This document shows, piece after piece, positions 35,210-42,329 of a stretch of 64,000 bases of DNA (position 1 is its first letter; every line of letters begins with the position of its first letter). The notes beneath the pieces were generated by a model. The model saw only the letters and a program-made list of their open reading frames with translations, was not told where the DNA came from and searched no databases. The stretch covers positions 39,352 through 103,351 of the forward strand of contig JAUSAZ010000052.1 of NCBI GenBank assembly GCA_030652255.1, read 5' to 3'. The position numbers and the translations under genes are program-made. Source of the stretch: Myxococcales bacterium (GTDB taxonomy: Bacteria > Myxococcota_A > Polyangia > Polyangiales > Ga0077539).

Positions 35210-35412
35210 CGTGCACCCCGCGGCACCGGACCGAAGAAGCCCTCGTCGGCGATGGACGAGGCCACGACGGCGTCGGGCGAGGCGACGCGCTCGTTGGGGC
35301 GCACCACGACGATCTCGCCCGTCTCCGGGTTGAACATGAGCTGCCGCCCCGTCTCGTGGGTGCTGCGGTCGGAGAGCTCGGTCTGAACGGCCTTGGGGTC
35401 TCGGTTGGACAT
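35206..35412 (-). CDS. 68-aa protein between E2 and E1 genes
   Basis: A short charged protein beginning MSNRDPKAVQTELSD. It has a possible beta hairpin (QLMFNPETGEIVVVRP) and ends GPVPRGAR. It has no cysteine, membrane span or signal peptide. I see no ubiquitin-like beta-grasp fold with certainty and no terminal Gly-Gly. Its place between E2 and E1, its size (compare Pup, about 64 aa) and its tight coupling to E1 make it a candidate modifier or cofactor. GGAG lies about a dozen bases before ATG 35412. Confidence 0.6.
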   Translation of the reverse strand: MSNRDPKAVQTELSDRSTHETGRQLMFNPETGEIVVVRPNERVASPDAVVASSIADEGFFGPVPRGAR

Positions 35413-35432
35413 GGGATTGGCTCCGGGGATGC

Positions 35433-35876
35433 TCAGCGCATGTGCTTGAGGAACGCGTCGATGGATTGTCCGGTGCGGAGGTGGCCTTCGTAGGCTTCGA
35501 GCCAGAAGCGCACCTTCATCACGACCTTGTAGAGGGAGATGTTCGCGGCCCACCGCTCGGCGCTGTAGTGACAGATGCGGACGTTGCCCTGCCCGTCACC
35601 CTCGAGCGTGTGCATCGCGGCCGAGGTGAGGTGCAGGGAGAAGCCCGGGAGCGTCGGAAGCGGGCGCGGGCGGCAGATCAGGGCGTCGGGCTGGCTGTCG
35701 GGGAAGTCGGGCGGCAGCACCACCCTCACGCCGTAGACGTTGCCGGCGTTGGTCCGGAGGTCGCCCTCGATGGCGGTGTTGCCCGCCGGGTCGACCCACC
35801 GGAGCGCGGGGAAGTACTGCGCGAGGAAGGTGCGCTCCGCCGCGAGCCGTCGACGCTGTTCGAGACTCCAGTTCAT
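35433..35876 (-). CDS. E2-like (UBC-fold) conjugating enzyme
   Basis: A 147-aa protein with the UBC layout: an N-terminal helix (LEQRRRLAAERTFLAQYF), a beta sheet (VYGVRVVLPPDFPD; compare the YPF-P-P motif of E2), then GNVRICHYSAERW with the predicted active-site Cys102, and C-terminal helices (NISLYKVVMKVRFWLEAY). The canonical HPN is not kept, as in other bacterial E2-like enzymes. It should take the modifier from the E1. The ATG overlaps the stop of the JAMM gene (ATGA). It also has its own upstream TGTCAG site. Confidence 0.8.
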   Translation of the reverse strand: MNWSLEQRRRLAAERTFLAQYFPALRWVDPAGNTAIEGDLRTNAGNVYGVRVVLPPDFPDSQPDALICRPRPLPTLPGFSLHLTSAAMHTLEGDGQGNVRICHYSAERWAANISLYKVVMKVRFWLEAYEGHLRTGQSIDAFLKHMR

Positions 35877-36919
35877 GAATGACCCTCCACTTCGACGCCG
35901 TCCTGTCGAGAGGGACGGTCGTCGGCCCCGCGGTCTGACACCGCCGGGTCGGAACCTTCGACGCGGGCCTCCGTCGCGTTGCGGTCGACGAGCGAGGCGT
36001 GCAGTTCGCACAGCAGGGTGTCGCGGTCCCAGGACACGCCCAGTTCGGCGATCGTCCGCGTAAGGACGGCGCCCTCCTCGGCACCCGCCCAGCGGACGGT
36101 CGGCGCGGTCGTCGGGTAGTCCGTCGGCAGGAGGTAGCGCGCGGCGGCGCGGTCATCCAGCACCGCGACGTGGAGGTCGCCCGATGGGGACACGAGCGCC
36201 TTGGCGGTGAGGCCGGCGCGCTCGAACGCCGCGAGCTCGTCGCCCAGGCGGCGCTGCCCCGCGGGGGTCGTGAACCACCGCTCGCCCAGGGTCTCCAGGG
36301 CCCGGCGCTCCGGGGGTCCGCCCCTGAGGTCGTTCATCGTGCACCGACCGGTGCCGAAGCGGACGCGGGGCAGTGGCCGGGACCCGGCGGCGGCCGTCGG
36401 CCGGTCGCGCATCGGGCTGCGCTCCGGGAGCACGACCCACGGCGAGGTCAGGTAGGAATCGCGGCGCTGGGCCTCGAAGAGGTAGCCCTGCAGCGACACC
36501 TCCTCGACGGCGGCCTGGCGCGAGAGCGAGAGCGTGCAGATGACCAGGGCGAAGCGCTCGAAGCGGTAGCGGGCGAGCGCGTCGCGCACCGTCCGCGCGT
36601 CACCGCCGCTCGGATGCGGGAGGTCAAGGGTGTGGTGGGAGTGCCACTCACCGACGTGCTGCAGGCCGAAGCGGTCGTTGAGGCGCAGACCCTCCCGCTC
36701 GAGGTAGCGGGCGTCCTGGTAGAAGCTGGTGGCGTGGTGGCGGGCGCCCGCCCCGGGTCCGATCGCCAGGCAGACGACAGCCGCGCCCGACTGGGTCCAG
36801 TACCCGAAGAGGTCGCCGCCGGTCTCGAGGTGGGGCCAGTGCGAGACCTCGCGAACGATGAGATCGACCTCGGACTCGAAGATGAGAAGCGGACGGTCGG
36901 ACTGGCTGACGGATGGCAT
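35873..36919 (-). CDS. JAMM/MPN metalloprotease fused to a UBC/RWD-like domain
   Basis: A 348-aa protein. Residues 1-170 form a JAB/MPN+ domain: Glu32 in LETGGDLFGYW, then EWHSHHTLDLPHPSGGD giving His93, His95, Ser104 and Asp107, the zinc site of deubiquitinase-type JAMM proteases. The C-terminal 150 residues look like an E2 or RWD fold: GDLHVAVL, LPTDYPTTAPTVRWAG (like YP-x-PP-V) and SWDRDTLLCELHASL. A conventional active-site cysteine is not obvious there. It probably cleaves or matures the modifier. GGGAGAG precedes ATG 36919. Confidence 0.82.
   Translation of the reverse strand: MPSVSQSDRPLLIFESEVDLIVREVSHWPHLETGGDLFGYWTQSGAAVVCLAIGPGAGARHHATSFYQDARYLEREGLRLNDRFGLQHVGEWHSHHTLDLPHPSGGDARTVRDALARYRFERFALVICTLSLSRQAAVEEVSLQGYLFEAQRRDSYLTSPWVVLPERSPMRDRPTAAAGSRPLPRVRFGTGRCTMNDLRGGPPERRALETLGERWFTTPAGQRRLGDELAAFERAGLTAKALVSPSGDLHVAVLDDRAAARYLLPTDYPTTAPTVRWAGAEEGAVLTRTIAELGVSWDRDTLLCELHASLVDRNATEARVEGSDPAVSDRGADDRPSRQDGVEVEGHS
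35914..35940 (-). promoter_or_regulatory. TGTCAG-N17-CGTC promoter, E2 gene
   Basis: TGTCAGACCG starts at 35940 on the minus strand; CGTC is at 35917-35914; the E2 ATG is at 35876. The site is within the end of the JAMM gene, so E2, the 68-aa protein and E1 can be made without the protease. Confidence 0.6.
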
Positions 36920-36969
36920 GGGTCGACTCTCCCTGGGACGTGCGACGGACGGGGCAGCACCGCGTTTAG

Positions 36970-36995
36970 GACGGCCCGGCGGCGCCGATCTGACA
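36970..36995 (-). promoter_or_regulatory. TGTCAG-N16-CGTC promoter, JAMM gene
   Basis: On the minus strand TGTCAGATCG starts at 36995 and CGTCCTAAA begins at 36973. The ATG at 36919 is 50 bases beyond the -10 element. The site is in the 137-base gap behind the Rossmann-like gene. Confidence 0.65.
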
Positions 36996-37056
36996 GCGCA
37001 TCCGCGGCGCGGTCGTCGACGGTGGCGCCCCGCACGCCTCCGTCGGACCCGAACGT

Positions 37057-37950
37057 TTAATCCGTCATCACCGCCGCGCTCGTCGCCCGCTCCGGCTCGG
37101 GCGGCGAGTCCACCGTGAGCACCCCGGCCACGCTCCGCCGATCGCTCCGCGTCGCGCGCACCGTCACGAACTCGACCCGAGCCAGGGCCACGACCACCGC
37201 GACCACCAGGTAGCGCCCCTCGGCCCCCGCGTCGGACCAGCGCCCCGCGGGCACTTCGCCAGCCTCGCCCAGCGCCCGCTCGCGCACCGCGCGCCACCGC
37301 GCGCCGTCCTCCCCGGCGACTACCCGCAGCGGCTGCGGCACCTCCCCCTGCACGATCGAGAGCGGCGTGCCGTCGAGGTCCCACGGGTCGCGCTCCAGCG
37401 TCGCGAGGTGCCGCGCGGTCTGCCGCGACACCCGATCGCGCAGCGGCGCCAGGACCACCGCCGCCAGCGCGTCCTGCGCGGTGATCACCCGCGAACTCTG
37501 CGGCGGGGCCACCCGGGCCAGCGCCCCGAGCAGGGCCGCCGACGCCCACGCGCTCTCCCCGTCCCCCCGCAGAACGGTGCCCCGCAGCGCGAACACCGCC
37601 GCGCCGGCGCCACCCGGGGCGCGGCCCGCGATCTGCCACGCCGCCTGCTGCGCACTCCCCCGTTGGTCGAGCACCTCGGCCAGGCTCGACGGGGTGTCCG
37701 AGGCCAGCACCATCGTCCCGTTGGAGTCGAGCGTCGGCAGGAGCGCCGCGCCCGGCTGCTCGAACGCCCGCACCTCCGCACCGGCGGTTCGACCGCCCAG
37801 CGCCCGCGCGAGAAACTGCGCACGACCCGCGACCGGGTCGGCCACGGCCACGCGGCGCCCGAGCCCCTCCGACCCCTCCCGCGAAAGCCACCGGGCGATG
37901 TTCAGTCCCCCGCGGTGCGCGCCCACCATAAGTCCCTCGTAAGTGCCCAT
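37057..37950 (-). CDS. Hypothetical Rossmann-like protein
   Basis: A 297-aa protein beginning MGTYEGLMVGAHRGG; MVGAHRGGLNIARWL could be a nucleotide-binding turn of a Rossmann fold, followed by VAVADPVAGRA. The C-terminal half has a hydrophobic strand cluster (YLVVAVVVALARVEFVTVRA). I do not recognise the family. AAGGGAG precedes the ATG. It lies 32 bases after a four-span membrane protein gene and before the JAMM promoter, in the same direction. Confidence 0.55.
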   Translation of the reverse strand: MGTYEGLMVGAHRGGLNIARWLSREGSEGLGRRVAVADPVAGRAQFLARALGGRTAGAEVRAFEQPGAALLPTLDSNGTMVLASDTPSSLAEVLDQRGSAQQAAWQIAGRAPGGAGAAVFALRGTVLRGDGESAWASAALLGALARVAPPQSSRVITAQDALAAVVLAPLRDRVSRQTARHLATLERDPWDLDGTPLSIVQGEVPQPLRVVAGEDGARWRAVRERALGEAGEVPAGRWSDAGAEGRYLVVAVVVALARVEFVTVRATRSDRRSVAGVLTVDSPPEPERATSAAVMTD

Positions 37951-37982
37951 CGTCGTCGCTCCCTTCCGCTCCGTACGCTGCG

Positions 37983-39404
37983 TCAACGTCGCGCCGGCAG
38001 GAGGCCCACCGCCTGCCGCGACCCGCTCTCGTCGCCGTCCAGGCGCCCCCCCGTCCCCGGCTCCGCGCCCAGCAGAAGGTCGGGCCGCTTCAGCCACGCC
38101 GCGACCCACCCGAACACCACCGTGTCCTCCGCGATCGCCCCCCGCAGCGCGTTCTGCCAGGCCCCCTCTGTCGTCCGCCACGCCGCGGCCCGGGCCCGCA
38201 GCGACTCCTGCAGTGCCTCGGCCTCCGCCTCGAGCGCGCGCAGCCGCTCCTCGGCCGCCTGCGTCCCCGCCTCCAGGCGCGCGGCCTCGCGCTCCAGCGA
38301 CGCCAGCAGCGCCCCGTCGCGATCGACGCGCAGTCGCCGTTGCTCCTCGGCGGCGTTCCACCGGGCGACCTCCTCGTCGCGCGCGTCGCAGCGGTCGCCG
38401 TAGGCCCGCGCCATCTCGATCGCGCCGGCCGCGATCAGGGGGTAGGCCCAGGTGAGCACAGCCATCCCTAGCGGGCCGTGCGCCCAGCCGAGGTCGCCCG
38501 CGGCACCCCCCGTCGCCGATTGGAGCTGGTGCCGCAGCGCCGCCGCGACCGCCCCCACCGCGACGTAGATTCCGAGCATCGCGAAGATCCCGACCCCGTG
38601 CGCGACCGCGCCCCAGCCCCGCGCCTCGCCCCGGAAGCACCGGGCCCACAAGTGCCGCGCGCCCTCGAGGCAGAACAGCATCGCGCCGGTGGCACACACC
38701 GCCTGGATCCCGCAGGAGGCCACCACCATGGGTGCATCGACCCACGTCTGCGCCAGGTCCGCGGGGACGATGCCGTTGGCGTTGGCGAACACCGACAGCA
38801 GGGACGTGCCCTCGGCCACGAGGCCGACGACGGCCACCGCGGAGAGCGCCAGCAGCGGCCAGCGCGGCAGCGGCGCCGGTCGCCCCCGCTCGTCCGGCGT
38901 CCGCGCTAACGCCCCCTCCGGCACCGTCAGACCGTGACCGATCGCCTCCTGCGCCGCGAAGATCGCGTCGGAGCGCCGGTCCCTGATCTCCATGGTCTCC
39001 GCCCGCAGGCGCGAGAGGTCGGACTGCATGGCAGCGCGGTCGCGGTTGAGGCGCTCGCCCTTCGCCTGGAGCATCGCGCGCGTCGCGCGCACCTGCACGC
39101 CGAAGTTGCCCGCCTCGTCGGGCTCCCACTCGCCGGCCGGGTCGACGCGCGCGCGGTCCCAGACGTAGTCCGGGTGCGGCCCCCGCTTCTCGGCGTAGGA
39201 GCCGTCCTCGATCACCGGCGTGACCGACATGGGGATCTCCTCCACCGGCGCCTGCGCGGTGTGCCGCGCCAGTCGGAGCACCAGCCACCGGTGCAACGAC
39301 TGCCCGCCGCGCACGCCGGCCATCGCCGAGAGGGCGCACTCGACGCGGCCCCGCCTCACCCTCACAGGGCCCGTCGAACCGCGCTTGAAGAGTCGGGTGA
39401 GCAT
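37983..39404 (-). CDS. Four-span membrane protein with coiled-coil tail
   Basis: A 473-aa protein. A soluble N-terminal part includes a helical stretch (about 115-150). Four membrane spans follow between about 185 and 335 (for example LLALSAVAVVGLVAEG, WGAVAHGVGIFAMLGIYVAV), then a coiled coil of about 80 residues rich in Arg/Glu/Ala. I chose ATG 39404, preceded by TGGAGG. A longer frame starts at 39440, but that ATG lies between the -35 and -10 of the TGTCAG promoter, so a transcript from it could not include it. Function is unknown; it could be the membrane platform of the second module. Confidence 0.6.
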   Translation of the reverse strand: MLTRLFKRGSTGPVRVRRGRVECALSAMAGVRGGQSLHRWLVLRLARHTAQAPVEEIPMSVTPVIEDGSYAEKRGPHPDYVWDRARVDPAGEWEPDEAGNFGVQVRATRAMLQAKGERLNRDRAAMQSDLSRLRAETMEIRDRRSDAIFAAQEAIGHGLTVPEGALARTPDERGRPAPLPRWPLLALSAVAVVGLVAEGTSLLSVFANANGIVPADLAQTWVDAPMVVASCGIQAVCATGAMLFCLEGARHLWARCFRGEARGWGAVAHGVGIFAMLGIYVAVGAVAAALRHQLQSATGGAAGDLGWAHGPLGMAVLTWAYPLIAAGAIEMARAYGDRCDARDEEVARWNAAEEQRRLRVDRDGALLASLEREAARLEAGTQAAEERLRALEAEAEALQESLRARAAAWRTTEGAWQNALRGAIAEDTVVFGWVAAWLKRPDLLLGAEPGTGGRLDGDESGSRQAVGLLPARR

Positions 39405-39431
39405 CGTCGAAGGCCTCCAGTTGCGAGACGA

Positions 39432-39458
39432 GACGGACATCGGTCGAGGGGTCTGACA
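39432..39458 (-). promoter_or_regulatory. TGTCAG-N17-CGTC promoter, four-span protein gene
   Basis: TGTCAGACCC starts at 39458 on the minus strand, just before the previous gene's stop at 39460; CGTC is at 39435-39432. It decides the start of the downstream gene as ATG 39404. Confidence 0.65.
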
Positions 39459-39459
39459 G

Positions 39460-40230
39460 TCAGGGGCCGTGGTCCGCGGCGGCGAGCGTGGCGTCGTCGC
39501 AGGCGGCGTGGAGGTCGACGGGCCCGACGCCCATGCGCGCGAAGACGTCGCCCCAGAGCGCGCGTCGGCGTTCGTCCATGCGGGCGGACTGTGCGCGCCG
39601 CGCGGGGCCCCGGAGGGAGTGCACGCCGCAGACGAAGAGGACGCTCCCCATCGGCAGCGTGGCGCGCAGGTGTTGCTCGTCGATCCACGCCTGGAAGCTG
39701 GGCGCGCGGGGCAGCTCTCGCTCGAAGTTCCAGACGCCGCGGGTGACCTGGCGGAGGTCGGACATCACCACGAGCCGGTGTGCGCCGGGGGACTCGGCGA
39801 GGCGGCGCGCGGCCACCTGGAGCGCCTCCACCAGCGCGGAGCCGGACGCGGTGATGGTCATCGCGCCGAGGTCGCGCTCGAGGTCGCGGACGAACCCCTG
39901 GCGCGCCGCGACCGCGTTGGCGCCCCAGCCGTTCGGCACGCGCCTCTGGAAGAGCACCGCGGCGCCGTCGCGTGTGGTGCCGACGCCCATGACCGTGAAG
40001 GTCGACCCGGGCCGGCCCGCGGCCGCACGGACCCAGCGCCCCGCCACGGTCGCGAGCGAAGCGGGGGTGCACCCCTGCCCCGTCCCCGAGTCGCTCCCGT
40101 CGCAGACCGCGAGCCAGTTGACCTGGGGGCGCGCCGGGGGTTGGGAAGGCGCGCCGTTGAGGCGCCACGCGGCGCCGCCCGCGAGACCGCCCACCAGCAC
40201 TAGTGCCATCAATCGGTCCGAAGCGGTCAT
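39460..40230 (-). CDS. Membrane-anchored vWA-like protein
   Basis: A 256-aa protein with an N-terminal uncleaved signal or anchor (LMALVLVGGLAGGAAW) followed by a Pro-rich linker. The outer domain is vWA-like: NWLAVCDGSDSG with DxSxS at the MIDAS position, a second-loop Thr/Ser in TITASGSALVEAL, and LVVMSDLRQV for the third loop. It probably faces the periplasm. GAGGAG precedes the ATG by nine bases. It heads the minus-strand run that leads to the conjugation cassette and has its own TGTCAG promoter. Confidence 0.65.
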   Translation of the reverse strand: MTASDRLMALVLVGGLAGGAAWRLNGAPSQPPARPQVNWLAVCDGSDSGTGQGCTPASLATVAGRWVRAAAGRPGSTFTVMGVGTTRDGAAVLFQRRVPNGWGANAVAARQGFVRDLERDLGAMTITASGSALVEALQVAARRLAESPGAHRLVVMSDLRQVTRGVWNFERELPRAPSFQAWIDEQHLRATLPMGSVLFVCGVHSLRGPARRAQSARMDERRRALWGDVFARMGVGPVDLHAACDDATLAAADHGP

Positions 40231-40253
40231 TGGGGCGTCTCCTCGCCCGGATG

Positions 40254-40281
40254 AACGCGGAGACCCGCTACCCGTCTGACA
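40254..40281 (-). promoter_or_regulatory. TGTCAG-N18-CGTT promoter, outermost vWA gene
   Basis: TGTCAGACGG starts at 40281 on the minus strand; CGTT is at 40257-40254; the ATG is at 40230. It is the head of the minus-strand gene run 40230-29570. Confidence 0.65.
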
Positions 40282-40384
40282 ACCCGAGTCTGGGCCCCGG
40301 CTCACTTCGGCGCCGGAGCGTCGCGTCACGGCGGTGCACGACCTTGACCCGCCGGCGCCTGGCGTGGCTTATCGTCGGTTGCCG

Positions 40385-40996
40385 ATGTCGCCCCTTCCCA
40401 CCACCGCGAGTATCCGGGAGTCGCGCGAACTGAGCACGGTGCTGGCCAGACACTGGCGTAGCATCGACGACGGGAGCGCGTCGGCGGAGGGTGGGTTTGA
40501 GCGATTCGAGATGCTGGTGTTGACGATCTTCGATGAGGCGTACCGGGCGTCCACGAGCCGACCGTCGTACGCCGGGCATTGGCACGCCTGCGGATGGGCG
40601 CTCCTCACCGATCGCGCGCTCGCGCGTCGCTGTGTGGGGTATGTGTGGCGCGAAGGGACCGTCGCCGGCCGCGTCCGGCCTGCCCATGGCGCGGCCGAGG
40701 GCGAGCGTGTACCGGGGCGGGCGCTGTCGCTCGCGTCGATCGCAAGCGTCGACCGCATCGATCCCCGCGAGGTCCGCGACGCGTTCGCCGGTGTGCTCGC
40801 CGGACTCGATCCGCGCGTGCGCGCGTTCGCGTGCTCGTACTACCGGGCGCGTCGCCGCGACGCGCGCGTCGGCGAGCCCCTCCGCGCGGCGGCGCACGAC
40901 CACGCGCGGCGCCTCCGGGACGCGATCGGCGCGACGATCCTCGATCGCCACGGCGCTCGCCCGACCCGCGACACCGACTCGCGATCACGAACCTAG
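40385..40996 (+). CDS. Hypothetical helical protein, possibly sigma-like
   Basis: A 203-aa all-helical protein. The stretch LAGLDPRVRAFACSYYRARR and the following helices (HDHARRLRDAIGATI) run like region 4 of an ECF factor; the front part (FERFEMLVLTIFDEAY, HACGWALLTDRALARRC) could be a worn region 2. The likeness is weak. Position supports it: it is followed by a NYN gene and then a Lon-type gene, as the sigma-like gene at 9680 is linked to a nuclease-fold gene and a Lon-type gene. ATG 40385 was chosen; a GTG at 40334 is also possible. Confidence 0.4.
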   Translation: MSPLPTTASIRESRELSTVLARHWRSIDDGSASAEGGFERFEMLVLTIFDEAYRASTSRPSYAGHWHACGWALLTDRALARRCVGYVWREGTVAGRVRPAHGAAEGERVPGRALSLASIASVDRIDPREVRDAFAGVLAGLDPRVRAFACSYYRARRRDARVGEPLRAAAHDHARRLRDAIGATILDRHGARPTRDTDSRSRT

Positions 40997-41008
40997 CGCG
41001 GAGCATCG

Positions 41009-42325
41009 ATGCGCGCGCTCGTCCTGGTCGACATGGAGAACGGCAACATCCCCGACGGCGCGCGCGAGCCCGATTTCCTCGCGGCCCTGCTCGCAAGCGA
41101 GGGGGTGCACGGCGGCACGATCGTCCTCGCGGTGAGCGTTCACTGGCCGGGGTTGGGGGGCTGGGACCTCGCCCACGCGTTCCCGTTTCCCCGCAATTTC
41201 GCGGTCGAGCTCCACGTCGTGCCGAGCGGCCCCGAGGCCGCCGACCTAGCTCTTGAGCGGGCGCTGACGCGCGCGGCCTCGGGCGACGGCGCGGGCGGGC
41301 ACGACCGCGTCTACGTCATCTCGGGTGACGCGCACGTTCGAGACATCGTGAAAGAAGCGCCGGAACTGTCGACATGGGGGCTGACAAACTTCATTCGCCA
41401 CACCTGCGTCGTACGTGACCGTGACGGCGCGCCCGAGCTGACGAGGAGGATTCACGGCGCGGCCGCCGGCCGACCTTCCATCGGGGGGCCGTTTCCGGCG
41501 CTCCTCCAGCGACTCGGGGATGATCCATGCGCGCTCCTGGAAGTGGCGCCGTCGACCAGGGAGTCGTGGCCCCCTTCGCGGTGGCCGGGTCTCGCGAGTT
41601 CGCCGCCGGTGCCCGCCGCACCCGCCGCACCATCCCGGAGGGCGCTGCCCGGGCCCGCGACGGGTGGCGTCCTCGGACCTGGAACCATCGAGTGTTCCGG
41701 GGAGATCTTGTGGTCGCGCGTTCCGGCGGCAGTGCTGAACGGCCCGGTCCCTGCCGACGGGTGGAGCGTCGACGATCAGCAGGTCCTCAGCGGCTGCTGG
41801 ACAGACACGCAGGATACCTCGCTGACGGTCGACCCGACCGCGAAGGTGTCGATCGATCGCCCTCATCTGGCCGAACCGCGGGTGTGGTGGGTCGCGCCGT
41901 TCGGTTCGGTTCCACGCCTCCTTGGCAGAGCCTGGGTGAAATCCAAGGCGCGCTGCTCGCGCGGGCAGACGAGGGCGCGCGCCACTCTGCACGCTGGGGA
42001 GATGGTATTTCGATCCAGGGTCTACGGCCCGACCCCTCTCACCTCCTCCGGGCTCGCCGTCGCGGCCGGCGCGCAGTTTCCGCGGATCCAGCAGTGCGGT
42101 GACCACCTCGTCCTTCTCGCGACGTCGGGCGACGCGAACGCCACCGACTGGCTGCCCATCCACGACGTCGCTGACGTCAACGCGTTCCTCGTGCAGTCGG
42201 GTCTGGACCCGGATGTGTGGTCCGATCTGCTCCGGCTTCCATTGCTGGTGTCAGAGTCGTTGACCCGCAGCGTCCCTACGCCATCGGCTGCGGTGCTCGC
42301 CGCACTCCAATCAGCCGTCCAATGA
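41009..42325 (+). CDS. NYN-domain protein with C-terminal extension
   Basis: A 438-aa protein. Residues 1-150 are NYN-like: ALVLVDMENGNIPDG (first Asp), then DRVYVISGDAHVRDIV with the later acids, a RNase fold of the PIN superfamily. A Pro/Ala linker follows at about 190-215. The last 220 residues are an unrecognised beta-rich domain (WWVAPFGSVPRLLGRAW, MVFRSRVYGPTPL). It lies 12 bases after the helical gene and carries the promoter for the next gene in its end. The link with a Lon-type protein mirrors the cluster at 8.5-13.4 kb. Confidence 0.55.
   Translation: MRALVLVDMENGNIPDGAREPDFLAALLASEGVHGGTIVLAVSVHWPGLGGWDLAHAFPFPRNFAVELHVVPSGPEAADLALERALTRAASGDGAGGHDRVYVISGDAHVRDIVKEAPELSTWGLTNFIRHTCVVRDRDGAPELTRRIHGAAAGRPSIGGPFPALLQRLGDDPCALLEVAPSTRESWPPSRWPGLASSPPVPAAPAAPSRRALPGPATGGVLGPGTIECSGEILWSRVPAAVLNGPVPADGWSVDDQQVLSGCWTDTQDTSLTVDPTAKVSIDRPHLAEPRVWWVAPFGSVPRLLGRAWVKSKARCSRGQTRARATLHAGEMVFRSRVYGPTPLTSSGLAVAAGAQFPRIQQCGDHLVLLATSGDANATDWLPIHDVADVNAFLVQSGLDPDVWSDLLRLPLLVSESLTRSVPTPSAAVLAALQSAVQ
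42249..42274 (+). promoter_or_regulatory. TGTCAG-N16-CGTC promoter, second Lon-type gene
   Basis: TGTCAGAG at 42249 and CGTC at 42271-42274, 55 bases before ATG 42330, inside the end of the NYN gene. It is on the plus strand, outside the kinase operons. Confidence 0.5.
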
Positions 42326-42329
42326 GCCC

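Noticed and set aside
36337..36339. Internal ATG starting the UBC-like half of the JAMM protein as a separate gene
   Set aside because: No ribosome site and the reading frame is continuous; kept as a fusion.
41391..41396. CTGACA (TGTCAG on the minus strand)
   Set aside because: Inside the NYN gene with no minus-strand gene start downstream.
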